From: Microlunatus sp.
Lineage (GTDB): Bacteria > Actinomycetota > Actinomycetes > Propionibacteriales > Propionibacteriaceae
NCBI GenBank assembly: GCA_030452945.1
Contig: JAKDLH010000007.1
Span: 1-35,338, forward strand
DNA length: 35,338 nucleotides
Direction of reading: 5' to 3'
In this document: piece by piece, positions 1 to 8,160 of the stretch
Numbering within the stretch: the first letter of the stretch is position 1
Layout of the letters: each line of letters starts with the position of its first letter
Translations under genes and position numbers: made by a program
The notes under the pieces: model-generated
What the model was told of the DNA's origin: nothing
Database searches by the model: none
What the model saw: the letters and a program-made list of their open reading frames with translations, nothing else

Positions 1-2
1 AC

Positions 3-377
3 AGTGTGCTCATCGCGGCCTTGACCAGAGGGCTGGTCGAGACCGCGGCCCGCAACTGGCACGCCGGAGCACCGCCACCCCCAACCGACGCCACCCTGCT
101 GCGCCTGGCCACCTGGCGCGCGGGGCGCTCCGGGCTAGGCGACCAGCTGCTCGATCCGGTCCGCGCGACCCCGTCGCCCGCCAAGAAGGTGATCGCGAAT
201 CTGGTCGAGCACGTCGCCGACGCGCTCCGAGACGCCGGCGACGACACGATCGTCGCTGAACTCCTGGCTGCGCTGTTCTCTCGGGGTACTGGTGCGTCCC
301 GGCAGCGGGCTTGGACCGAAGAATCCAGTGACCTGGGAGCGATGGTGCTCCGGATGGCCGACGTGACCAACCCCTGA
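3..377 (+). CDS. carboxylate-amine ligase (glutamate-cysteine ligase 2 / YbdK family), C-terminal fragment
   Basis: The reading frame is open to the left edge, so only about the last 124 residues are present and the true start lies outside the window. The residues LATWRAGRSGL, then DQLLDP, then the helical stretch LVEHVADALRDAGD and the ending SRGTGASRQRAW match my memory of the C-terminus of actinobacterial YbdK-type carboxylate-amine ligases, which form a gamma-glutamyl-type bond to an amine with ATP. The nucleotide-binding core is not in view, so activity cannot be judged. The SDR gene follows after 26 nt and may be cotranscribed. The assignment rests on C-terminal resemblance only. Confidence 0.7.
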   Translation, partial: SVLIAALTRGLVETAARNWHAGAPPPPTDATLLRLATWRAGRSGLGDQLLDPVRATPSPAKKVIANLVEHVADALRDAGDDTIVAELLAALFSRGTGASRQRAWTEESSDLGAMVLRMADVTNP

Positions 378-403
378 TTACTGACCGTGAGGAGAGAAGA
401 GAG

Positions 404-1306
404 ATGACCCGAGTTCTGGTGACAGGGGCGTCCGGCTTCGTCGGATCCCATTTGTGTCCCGCCCTGATCGACGCCGGCCACGACGTGGTGGCGATGACCC
501 GGCACCCCGACGACTACGAGGGCGTGGGTCAACCGGTGTACGGGGATGTGGCCGAGCCCGACTCACTCCGCGCCGCGCTGGCCGCGGTTGACGCCGCGTA
601 CTACCTGGTGCACTCGCTCGCCGACGACGACTTCGAGCGTAAAGACGCCGAGGCCGCCCGGGCCTTCAGTGCCGCGGCCGCCGAGGCCGGCCTGGAGCGG
701 ATCGTCTACCTCGGCGGTCTGGGAAGTTCCGACGAGGAGCTGTCACCGCATCTGCGTTCGCGGCGGGAGGTCGAGCACCTGCTCGCTGCCGACGGGGTGC
801 CGGTCACCGTCTTGCGGGCAGCCATCGTGATCGGCCACGGCGGTATCTCCTGGGAGATCACCCGTCAGCTCGTGGGGCACCTGCCGGCCATGGTCGGACC
901 GCGGTGGGTGACGACGAAGACCCAGCCGATCGCCCTCGACGACGTGATCCGCTATCTGGTCGGCGTGCTGGAACCCGTGGAGGCGCGGGGGCAGACCTTC
1001 GACGTCGGTGGTCCGGAGGTGCTGACGTACGCGGAGATGATGCAGCGCGTGGCCCGCCAGCATCACCGCCGGCCGTTGCCAATCCTGATCGTGCCGCTGC
1101 TCACCCCGCGGCTGTCGTCCCATTGGCTGGCCCTCGTCACCGATGTCGACACCGCCACGGCTCGCAACCTGGTCGACTCGATGAGCACCGAGGTGACCGT
1201 GTCAGAGAACTCCATCCGCGACATCGTGCCCGGGGAGCCGCTCGGCTACGACGAGGCGATCCGCCGCGCTCGAGCCGCGCGTGAGGCCGAACATGAGCGA
1301 GCCTGA
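404..1306 (+). CDS. NAD(P)-binding atypical SDR / epimerase-like oxidoreductase
   Basis: A 300-residue protein opening with a Rossmann nucleotide-binding motif (TGASGFVGSHL, residues 7-17), followed by a DxAEPDSL acidic turn and YYLVHSL around residue 65, as in atypical (NmrA/YbjT-like) short-chain dehydrogenases. The usual YxxxK pair of classical SDRs is not obvious, so it may be a redox enzyme with a modified active site or an NAD(P)-sensing protein. The start is supported by the purine-rich gaggagagaagagag directly upstream. Its 3' end overlaps the next gene by 14 nt, which suggests an operon with the CPBP protease. The substrate cannot be predicted. Confidence 0.8.
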   Translation: MTRVLVTGASGFVGSHLCPALIDAGHDVVAMTRHPDDYEGVGQPVYGDVAEPDSLRAALAAVDAAYYLVHSLADDDFERKDAEAARAFSAAAAEAGLERIVYLGGLGSSDEELSPHLRSRREVEHLLAADGVPVTVLRAAIVIGHGGISWEITRQLVGHLPAMVGPRWVTTKTQPIALDDVIRYLVGVLEPVEARGQTFDVGGPEVLTYAEMMQRVARQHHRRPLPILIVPLLTPRLSSHWLALVTDVDTATARNLVDSMSTEVTVSENSIRDIVPGEPLGYDEAIRRARAAREAEHERA

Positions 1307-2069
1307 GCCGCCGTTCGAAGACCAAGCCGTCGAGAACGAGCCCGTCAGGGAGCGACCGACCCGCCGCCGGTGGGGGGGCCGAGCGGCCAAGGTCGTCCGT
1401 CCGATCCTGGTCGACCGGGTGACCCGAGACCATCAGCAGTCCGACGCGGAGTTCAAGCGCCGCCGGATCGTCGTCGCCATCACGCTGGTTGTCGGCGCCA
1501 CCTTGCTGGGCCTGTCGTTCTCCACCGAGCAGGGAGAGCAAGCCTTTTATCCACTGACCATCGGGTTGGCTGCGACCTGGGTCATCGGGAGTTTGGTCTC
1601 CGGACCGCTGCACCTGGGCCACATCAAGTTCGGCGGGGCGCTTCGCCGGCCGATCATCTCCCCGATCTTGGTTGGACTGCTGCTCGCCGGCATCTTCGCC
1701 GGCGGTGGCCTGGTTTTCCGGATGGTCCCCTTCTTGAGCAGACTCGCCGAAGACGTCATCGGCTATGCCCGGTACGGGATTCTGCCGGTGGTGCTGGTCA
1801 TCACCATCATGAACGGCATCGCCGAGGAGCTGTTCTTCCGCGGCGCGCTGTTCGCCGGCATCGGCGTACGCCACCCGGTCGTCATCTCGACGGTGCTCTA
1901 CACGCTGGTGACCGTCGGCTCGGGCAATGTGGTGCTGGTGTTCGCGGCAGCATTGTTGGGCACCGTCGTCGCGCTGGAGCGCCGGGCCAGCGGCGGGGTG
2001 CTCGGGCCAATCCTCACCCACATCACCTGGTCCACGACGATGCTGTTCGTGCTGCCGATCATCTTCTGA
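1293..2069 (+). CDS. CPBP-family intramembrane glutamic endopeptidase (Abi/CAAX-like)
   Basis: A multi-pass membrane protein of about 258 residues. A charged, proline- and arginine-rich cytoplasmic N-terminus of about 60 residues is followed by hydrophobic segments. The CPBP signature EELFFRG begins at E178 (E178, E179, R183), preceded by MNGIA. The second conserved region near the C-terminus, with LGPILTHITWSTTM, carries the expected His. Known members are CAAX-type prenyl-protein proteases, bacteriocin self-immunity proteins or uncharacterised membrane proteases; this substrate is unknown. I chose ATG 1293 because GAGG lies 6 nt upstream at 1283-1286. A GTG at 1281 would add four residues. 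It overlaps the SDR gene. Confidence 0.85.
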   Translation: MSEPEPPFEDQAVENEPVRERPTRRRWGGRAAKVVRPILVDRVTRDHQQSDAEFKRRRIVVAITLVVGATLLGLSFSTEQGEQAFYPLTIGLAATWVIGSLVSGPLHLGHIKFGGALRRPIISPILVGLLLAGIFAGGGLVFRMVPFLSRLAEDVIGYARYGILPVVLVITIMNGIAEELFFRGALFAGIGVRHPVVISTVLYTLVTVGSGNVVLVFAAALLGTVVALERRASGGVLGPILTHITWSTTMLFVLPIIF

Positions 2070-2506
2070 GGCTGAACCGGATCTTCTCCGGCTGATCCGG
2101 GGCCAGAACGCGACCCGTGCGGGATGTCAAGGGCCGATCGCATCTATCCAGGCCAGGTCTGCGGCGGTATTCTTTACGTACTCGACCTCGATTCACTCGG
2201 GGGTCGAACCACGGCGGTGATCCGGCCCGACGAAACTCGTAAGACCACCCCCAGGTCCCCCACATCGAGACCTCGTCTGGCTGAGTTACCCGGCATCGGG
2301 CTGGATCGCCCCGTCAAGCCGAGCGAGCGAAGATACTGCCACTCGACAGTGCCGAGCCGCCGCGCTCACACCCCGCGGTAGGTTCCCGCCCTACTCTGTG
2401 CAGCGAGGCCGAGATGGGCGGAGGACCCTTCGCGACCGCCCGTTGCCCCTCGCCGCTTCGGCCCGACACGGGTCGGTCGGTGGTCAGATGGTGGTCGGTC
2501 TCAGTC
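2070..2506. other. intergenic region between convergent genes, no gene seen
   Basis: This stretch of 437 bases separates the CPBP gene from the convergent penicillin-acylase gene. The short open frames here are arginine/proline-rich, show no family resemblance and lack ribosome binding sites. Apart from the hairpin at 2077-2100 and a weak 5-bp hairpin at 2463-2476, I see nothing in it. Confidence 0.6.
2077..2100 (+). terminator. hairpin just after the CPBP gene, possible terminator
   Basis: ccggatc at 2077-2083 pairs perfectly with gatccgg at 2094-2100 across a 10-nt loop, 7 nt after the CPBP stop codon. No T-run follows, so intrinsic termination is uncertain, although actinobacterial terminators often lack a T-tract. 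Confidence 0.3.
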
Positions 2507-5038
2507 CTAGTAGTGCAGGGTCACCTTGGATTCGGCGTGCCGGTTCACCTCCAAGGCGGTGTACCACTGGCGTTTCTTGCCGAAGTTGAGGTACAGGTCG
2601 AACTGGTCGGAGTAATGCGGCGCTTTCGTCCCGGCCGGGTTGATGAAGCCGCTCTGGCCTGGGGCGACGACATCCCACTGCCGAAGCCGGCGGTCCGAGG
2701 CCACGACCAGGTTGTTCTCGGTGCCGCGGTTCATGAAGGCCGGCCCTTTGAGCTGCTCACTCGGTGAGGCCGATGGCACCCCCAAGTACGACGTGGTCGT
2801 GAACCAGTGCGGCGCCACAGGCGCATGCCAGGCCGCCGGGCCGCCGCCGTACTCGGCGGCCAGCGTGTCGTAGGTTTGGGTGAGGCCTTGCCGGACCACC
2901 TTCTGGGCATTCTTCCCATTGAGCAGGTCAACTGTCTGCGGCACCCCAGCCCGCTTGCCCAGCAGCGCGTTGTAGACCAGCTTGGTCCCTTGCTGAATGT
3001 TCTGTGATCCTGGGGAGGGTGGCGTGGTCGACGGGTAGCCGGCCGTGCTGTACGGGGCGTAAACGTTGGGTGGGAGGTCGTCGCTAAGCACGATCCGTTC
3101 CATGGTCTCGATCCAGGTGCGCATCGCGGCCGTGCCGGGGCTGTCGTAGTGGCCGTCCCGGTCGAGGTCGTTGTTGGTCTGGTCCCATCTGGTGAGCGCG
3201 GCGGCGGCCTTGGCGGCCTTGCTGTTGGCCGGTAGCCCTTTTGCCGCTTTGGCGATGATGGGGACGAAGTAGCCGGCGTTGACGTCGGCGTAGGAGGCGT
3301 CGCGCATGATCTGCCACAGTTGACCGGAGTTGATGCTCGGCGCGGCGCGGAGCCGGTCTTGGAGCAAGGTGACCCGATCGGCTGCCCCCCAGGGGATGAA
3401 ATCGGAATTCGGGAAGTTCGTGATCGGTGAGTTGTTCCAGTTGGCCAGCCAGCCGTCCTTGGGGTTGAGGATGTGCGGGTTCCCGGTGCGGGCCGGCTGG
3501 ATGCCCTGCCATTCCATGTTCCCGATGCCGCTGGCCGGCAGCCGCCGATCCTGGTTGTCGGGGCGTTGCGGGAAGTGCCCGGCGGCGAAGTAGCCGATGT
3601 TGCCGCGGCGGTCGGTGTAGTAGAGGTTGATGCTGATCGGCAGGGCCGCGGCCTGTGTCTTCCACTGCTTCCAGTTCTGCGCTTTGGTGGAGTCCATCCA
3701 GGTGAACAGCACCGCCAGCTCGTGCCCAGCCCAGGAACGCTTCTTGGAGTAGGCCACCCCCTGCTTCTCATCGGTGGACTTCACCAGCCCGTGGACGGTG
3801 GACAGCACCCGGATCTGGCGCGCCGCGCCGTCTTTGACCTCGATCGTCTCGGTCCGCACCTCCATGTCGCGGTACCGGCCCTGGTACTTGTATTGCAGCG
3901 GGTCGGCCGGGTTCAGGATCTCTTGGTAGTAGTCGACGGTGTCACCGTTGCCGGCCGTGGCCCCCCAGGCGATCCGCTGGTTGTGGCCGAACAGGACGAC
4001 CGGGTACGCGAACGGAGTGTTGCCGACAAGGTCGAAGCCGGCGCCGTGAAGACCGACACCATAGACGTAGGAGGGATTGACGAACCCGAACTGTGGCCCG
4101 TTCAGCAGGAGAGCCTTGGCCCCGGACGCCTTCTTCTTCCCGACCAGCATCATGTTGGAGAACTCGTGGTCGCCGGTGGCGCCGGGCAGCTGGCGAACAC
4201 TCCTGTCCTTCGTCACCTGTTGGGCCGCGGCGACACCGGAGGTGCCCCTCACCAGCCCGTTGGGGGCCTTCGACGGACTCTCGAGACCGGCGCTGCTCCC
4301 GCGCGGCGGCCAGCTCCGCCCGGTGATGGTCGCCGGCGCCAGCGGGTCGACCTTGTACTTGATCTGGTTGAACAGGGCCATGCCCTTCTTCTGACCGTAC
4401 GTCACCTGAAGCTGCTGCAACGCCGCAAGATTCTGCAACTCAGACGAATAGTCTGAAAAGCGGATGTCCATCGTGCCGACGGTGACCATCGCCACATCGA
4501 TCGCGGTCCACTTGGTGGGCTGAAACCCGAAGTCGAGGTATTGCTTGGGCAGCAGGGTGTCGGGTTTCTTGGTGACCTTGCCCAGCCACGCGTTGACCCC
4601 GGCGGCGTACCCGTCGAGCACGTCTCGTTGAGGCTTCGGCAGCGCGGCGTACTGGGCCCGAATTGAGGCGGGGTCGTAGTCGGACCGGACCGAGGTGTCG
4701 AAATCGACATAGTCGCTGCCGAGCACCTCGCTGACCGTGCCCTTCGCGCCACGCCGCGTCATGTCGAGTTGGAACAAGCGGTCCTGAGCGGCGGCATAAC
4801 CGTATCCGTAGAACAGCCCGAAAGTAGTTTTGGAGTAGATGTGGGGGGTGCCCCAAGTGTCGCGTTTGATCGTCACCGACCCTGAACCAGACGACAGCGT
4901 CGATCCGGATCCATCCGGGGACTCATCGCCCTTCACCGGGTCCCCCGCAGCTGGGGAGACGAACACGGCCAGCGCCACCGGAACCGCCAGAGCCAAAGCC
5001 AGGACTCTTTTGACCGTCAGTTTCCTACGAGATCTCAT
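2507..5038 (-). CDS. secreted penicillin-acylase-family (Ntn-hydrolase) amidase
   Basis: A precursor of 843 residues, normal for this family. The N-terminus MRSRRKLTVKR followed by a hydrophobic Ala/Val/Leu stretch and SPAAG is a clear signal peptide (about residues 1-32), so it acts outside the cytoplasm. The N-terminal part holds VTIKRDTWGTPHIY and the GYGYAAAQDRLFQ block typical of the alpha chain. After a linker (about residues 230-290), HEFSN places Ser294 as the candidate N-terminal nucleophile of the beta chain exposed by autoprocessing, with Asn next to it. FGHNQRIAWGATAGNGDTVD and LNPKDGWLANWNNSP are further beta-chain family blocks. Family members hydrolyse amide bonds of beta-lactams, acyl-homoserine lactones or lipopeptides; which applies here is unknown. 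GAGGA precedes ATG 5038. It stands alone on its strand. Confidence 0.9.
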   Translation of the reverse strand: MRSRRKLTVKRVLALALAVPVALAVFVSPAAGDPVKGDESPDGSGSTLSSGSGSVTIKRDTWGTPHIYSKTTFGLFYGYGYAAAQDRLFQLDMTRRGAKGTVSEVLGSDYVDFDTSVRSDYDPASIRAQYAALPKPQRDVLDGYAAGVNAWLGKVTKKPDTLLPKQYLDFGFQPTKWTAIDVAMVTVGTMDIRFSDYSSELQNLAALQQLQVTYGQKKGMALFNQIKYKVDPLAPATITGRSWPPRGSSAGLESPSKAPNGLVRGTSGVAAAQQVTKDRSVRQLPGATGDHEFSNMMLVGKKKASGAKALLLNGPQFGFVNPSYVYGVGLHGAGFDLVGNTPFAYPVVLFGHNQRIAWGATAGNGDTVDYYQEILNPADPLQYKYQGRYRDMEVRTETIEVKDGAARQIRVLSTVHGLVKSTDEKQGVAYSKKRSWAGHELAVLFTWMDSTKAQNWKQWKTQAAALPISINLYYTDRRGNIGYFAAGHFPQRPDNQDRRLPASGIGNMEWQGIQPARTGNPHILNPKDGWLANWNNSPITNFPNSDFIPWGAADRVTLLQDRLRAAPSINSGQLWQIMRDASYADVNAGYFVPIIAKAAKGLPANSKAAKAAAALTRWDQTNNDLDRDGHYDSPGTAAMRTWIETMERIVLSDDLPPNVYAPYSTAGYPSTTPPSPGSQNIQQGTKLVYNALLGKRAGVPQTVDLLNGKNAQKVVRQGLTQTYDTLAAEYGGGPAAWHAPVAPHWFTTTSYLGVPSASPSEQLKGPAFMNRGTENNLVVASDRRLRQWDVVAPGQSGFINPAGTKAPHYSDQFDLYLNFGKKRQWYTALEVNRHAESKVTLHY

Positions 5039-5345
5039 GAGTCCTCAGCCTTCCGCGGCGCCGCCGCGACGAAGATTTCTTCACAGGTGATCGGATAGCT
5101 GGACACGCTAGGCTCCCCGCAGCTCCTCGTCAATGGGCTCTTCAGCATCAAGTGAAGTCGAGGCCTGAACGGGCTGGGACGAGCCCATCTGCAGCTGGGT
5201 CAACTGAGGGGATCGTGCGTGAGAACCCCCACATGCACCGCCAGGTCGTGAAAATCCCAGCCCGCGCACATCGTCGGCGCCGCCGCGTCCACGGCGTCCG
5301 GCGCGTCGCACAGATCCAACCGCTGGCGATCCCGCAGTCTGGCGC
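5039..5345. other. upstream region of the acylase gene, no gene seen
   Basis: About 307 bases between two minus-strand genes. The end next to the acylase holds its ribosome binding site (GAGGA on the minus strand, 5042-5046). A 5-bp hairpin gggct/agccc lies at 5171-5186. No convincing protein or RNA gene was recognised; the overlapping short frames look like shadows. Confidence 0.5.
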
Positions 5346-5684
5346 TTACCGCGCCGTTCTTCGCGGACGAATCCCGACCAACACGCCGGCCGCCAGGGCG
5401 GCGATGAGCAATCCTTGCCCACCGGCCCAGACGACCGTCCGGCCCGGACGCCTGTGGCCCATCACTGCACCGGCCTCCTTGGCCGACATCACCGACCCGA
5501 GTCCGAGGAAGGACATGGCCGACCCGATGCTGAGCGAGCTACCCAGGCTGAACGCCGAGAACGCGGACCCGATCGAGCCAATCGAGCCGACGCTGCCGAC
5601 CGAGGCGATCGACAGGGTCGAGCCCCGGCTGCCGATGCTCAGGACCGAGTCCTCCGAAGCGATAGACCATTTCGACGATGCCAT
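5346..5684 (-). CDS. Xaa-Xaa-Ser triplet-repeat protein with C-terminal transmembrane anchor
   Basis: A 112-residue protein if ATG 5684 is used (MASSKWSIASEDS...). From residue 4 to 58, Ser occupies every third position without a break (19 serines). Gly replaces it at 61 and Ser resumes at 64 and 67. The other two positions of each triplet are mostly one aliphatic residue and one Gly/Ala/Leu (IGS, VGS, IAS, LGS). Such a period-3 pattern could form a beta-solenoid or polyglycine-II-like rod. A basic stretch (HRRPGR, 77-82) precedes one hydrophobic segment (about 84-105) and a basic tail RPRRTAR, so the protein is probably tail-anchored with little outside. A longer frame starts further upstream, but its first 50 residues are unlike the repeat and would overlap ligD. 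I do not know a function; similar Ser/Gly-triplet hypothetical proteins occur in actinobacteria as far as I recall. Confidence 0.7.
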   Translation of the reverse strand: MASSKWSIASEDSVLSIGSRGSTLSIASVGSVGSIGSIGSAFSAFSLGSSLSIGSAMSFLGLGSVMSAKEAGAVMGHRRPGRTVVWAGGQGLLIAALAAGVLVGIRPRRTAR

Positions 5685-5721
5685 CACCCCATCATGCCGT
5701 CCGGGTCGGATATGACATCGG

Positions 5722-5727
5722 TAGCCT
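5722..5727 (+). promoter_or_regulatory. -10 element of a probable leaderless ligD promoter
   Basis: TAGCCT fits the actinobacterial TANNNT -10 pattern. Its last T is 6 nt before the GTG at 5734, the spacing expected when transcription begins at the start codon. No ribosome binding site lies between them. No convincing -35 was seen. Confidence 0.5.
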
Positions 5728-5733
5728 GAAACC

Positions 5734-8160
5734 GTGGTCTCATCCGGCAGCGACCAGACCGTGACCGTCGACGGCCACCCGATCAAGCTCACCAACCTGG
5801 ACAAGGTCCTGTATCCGGCGACCGGCACCACCAAGGCCGACGTGATCGCCTACTACGCCGAGATCGCCCCCGTCATCCTGCCGCATCTGATCGATCGGCC
5901 CGCGACCCGGAAGCGTTGGCCCGACGGGGTCGGGGACGGCACCGACGCCCCGACCGTGTTCTTCAACAAGGATCTGGCCAAGGGCACCCCGGACTGGGTG
6001 GCCCGGTTCAAGATCATCCACCGCGACCACGACAACTACTACCCGGCGGTCAACGACCTCGCCACGCTGACCTGGCTCGGCCAGCTGGCCGCGCTGGAGA
6101 TCCACGTTCCGCAGTGGCGGTTCGCCCGGAGCGGTCAGCCTCGCAACCCGGATCGGCTGGTCCTTGACCTCGATCCGGGCGAGGGGGTGACTCTCGGCGA
6201 CTGCGCCCAGGTCGCCTGCTGGGCGGAGGAGATCCTGTCCGACATCGGTCACCGGCCGGTGCCGGTCACCAGCGGGAGCAAAGGCATCCACCTGTACGCC
6301 CCGTTGGACGGCACGCTCAACTCCGAACAGGCCACCGAGGTCGCGCGGGAGCTGGCCCGGGCGTTGGAAGCCGACCATCCCGACGTCGTCACCGCGACGA
6401 TGAAGCGGTCCCTGCGCGGCGGCAAGGTGTTCATCGACTGGAGCCAGAACAACGGGGCCAAGACCACGGTGTCGCCCTACTCCCTGCGCGGCCGGGAACG
6501 CCCCACCGTCGCCGCGCCGCGCAGCTGGGAGGAGCTCGCCGAGCCGGATCTGGATCAGCTCGAATACGAGGAGGTGCTGCGCCGGGTCGCCGACCGAGCC
6601 GATCCGCTGGCCGGCCTGGCCGACACCACCGCCCAGTCGGCCGATCGGCTCAGCACCTACCGCGGCATGCGTGACCCGACCAAGACCCCCGAGCCGGTGC
6701 CCGCGACCCCGCCCTCCCGCGAGCCGCGCCCGCCGACGGCCGCGGGCGACCCCTTCGTCATTCAACAGCACCACGCTCGGCGATTGCACTACGACTTCCG
6801 GCTCGAGCACGATGGCGTGCTGGTCAGCTGGGCGGTGCCCAAAGGCCCACCGACCGAGGTCGCCGAGAACCGCCTCGCAGTGCAGACCGAGGATCATCCG
6901 CTGGAATACGCGACGTTCGCCGGCACCATCCCGCGCGGCGAGTACGGCGGCGGCTCGGTCGCCATCTGGGACTCCGGCACCTACGAGCTGCACAAGTGGC
7001 GCGACGGGAAGGAGGTCATCGTCACCCTGCACGGACGACCCGACGGAGGCCTCGGCGGACAGCGACGATCGTACGCGTTGATCCACACCGGCGGCCGCGG
7101 CCAGCCGGAGAAGAACTGGCTGATGCACCTGATGAAGGAGAAGCCGGCGTACGGGCCGACCGGCCGGAGCGGCCGCGACGACCTCCCCTTCCCGGACCAG
7201 GTCCAGCCGATGCTGGCCACGCCCTCCAGCGAGGATGAGATCGCGGCCGCCCAGGACGACTACGCCTACGAGATGAAGTGGGACGGCGTCCGGTCGATCG
7301 TCTACCTGGCCGCCGGTGGCGCGAGGCTCCTCAGCCGCCGCGGCCGGGACGACACCGCCGCCTACCCCGACATCGTGGAGGCGCTCACCCAGGTCGGGGT
7401 CGGGACCGCCGTGCTGGACGGCGAGATCGTGGTGGCCGACGAATCCGGTCGACCGCGCTTCGGGCTGCTGCAGAACCGGATCAACCTGACCAGGCCGGCC
7501 GACATCACCCGGGCCGCCGCCACCTGGCCCGCCCAGTTGATGGTGTTCGACATCCTCGAGCTCGACGGCCGGTCGCTGGTGCGGGAGCCGTACGAGCGGC
7601 GTCGCGAGATCCTCGTCCAGACGATCTCCGGCGTGGTCGGCGGCCGGGTCCAGGTGCCGCCGATCTTCGAGGGTGATCTGCACGCTGCCCTGCAGACCAG
7701 CCGCGCCCTGCAACTGGAGGGCGTCGTGGCCAAGCGGCTCGGCTCGGTCTATCAACCCGGACGGCGGGGACGGACCTGGCTCAAGATCAAACTGCATCAC
7801 GATCAGGAGGTCGTGATCGGCGGTTGGCGTCCCGGCCAAGGTCGTCGAGACGGCGGAATCGGGTCATTGCTGGTCGGCGTCCCCTCCCCGGAGGGTCTGC
7901 GTTACCTCGGGCGAGTCGGCTCCGGATTGAACGAGCGCCAGCTGAGGCAGCTGGCGAGTCTGCTCGAACCGCTGTCTCGCCACGTCAGCCCACTGACCGA
8001 GGTCCCCCGCGAAGATGCTCGCGACGCGCACTGGGTCGAACCGAAGCTGGTCGGCGAGGTCACCTACGGCGAACTGACCGGGCAGGGACGACTACGCCAT
8101 CCGGTGTGGAAGGGGCTCCGTCCGGACAAGACGCCCGACGACGTCAGCTGGGAGGGCTGA
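5734..8160 (+). CDS. ligD: multifunctional ATP-dependent DNA ligase D (polymerase, 3'-phosphoesterase, ligase)
   Basis: An 808-residue protein with all three LigD modules in the order known from mycobacteria. The primase-polymerase domain (about 1-300) has LDLDPGEG (metal-binding aspartates near 146-148), SGSKGIHLY and FIDWSQNN. The 3'-phosphoesterase domain (about 335-475) has HHARRLHYDFRLEHDG and IPRGEYGGGSV. The ATP-dependent ligase domain (about 495-808) has EMKWDGVR with the adenylated lysine at K515, followed by LDGEIV, LEGVVAKR and TWLKIKL, then an OB-fold. LigD repairs double-strand breaks by non-homologous end joining with Ku. No ku gene lies in this window. Start GTG 5734 is supported by the -10 element placed for a leaderless message. 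The 3' end overlaps the convergent AlkZ-like gene by 17 nt. Confidence 0.97.
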   Translation: MVSSGSDQTVTVDGHPIKLTNLDKVLYPATGTTKADVIAYYAEIAPVILPHLIDRPATRKRWPDGVGDGTDAPTVFFNKDLAKGTPDWVARFKIIHRDHDNYYPAVNDLATLTWLGQLAALEIHVPQWRFARSGQPRNPDRLVLDLDPGEGVTLGDCAQVACWAEEILSDIGHRPVPVTSGSKGIHLYAPLDGTLNSEQATEVARELARALEADHPDVVTATMKRSLRGGKVFIDWSQNNGAKTTVSPYSLRGRERPTVAAPRSWEELAEPDLDQLEYEEVLRRVADRADPLAGLADTTAQSADRLSTYRGMRDPTKTPEPVPATPPSREPRPPTAAGDPFVIQQHHARRLHYDFRLEHDGVLVSWAVPKGPPTEVAENRLAVQTEDHPLEYATFAGTIPRGEYGGGSVAIWDSGTYELHKWRDGKEVIVTLHGRPDGGLGGQRRSYALIHTGGRGQPEKNWLMHLMKEKPAYGPTGRSGRDDLPFPDQVQPMLATPSSEDEIAAAQDDYAYEMKWDGVRSIVYLAAGGARLLSRRGRDDTAAYPDIVEALTQVGVGTAVLDGEIVVADESGRPRFGLLQNRINLTRPADITRAAATWPAQLMVFDILELDGRSLVREPYERRREILVQTISGVVGGRVQVPPIFEGDLHAALQTSRALQLEGVVAKRLGSVYQPGRRGRTWLKIKLHHDQEVVIGGWRPGQGRRDGGIGSLLVGVPSPEGLRYLGRVGSGLNERQLRQLASLLEPLSRHVSPLTEVPREDARDAHWVEPKLVGEVTYGELTGQGRLRHPVWKGLRPDKTPDDVSWEG

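Noticed and set aside
2463-2476. Hairpin ccgac/gtcgg downstream of the acylase gene as its terminator
   Set aside because: Only 5 bp with no T-run; expected by chance at this GC content.
5152-5715. Open frame antisense to the triplet-repeat protein, rich in Pro/Glu/Arg
   Set aside because: Its repeats mirror the Ser-triplet codons on the other strand, it has no ribosome binding site, and it resembles no family.
5740-7839. Very long minus-strand frame (699 codons) opposite ligD
   Set aside because: ligD is certain from three complete domains; long antisense frames are common in high-GC coding DNA, and this one is Gly/Arg/Asp/His-biased with no motifs.
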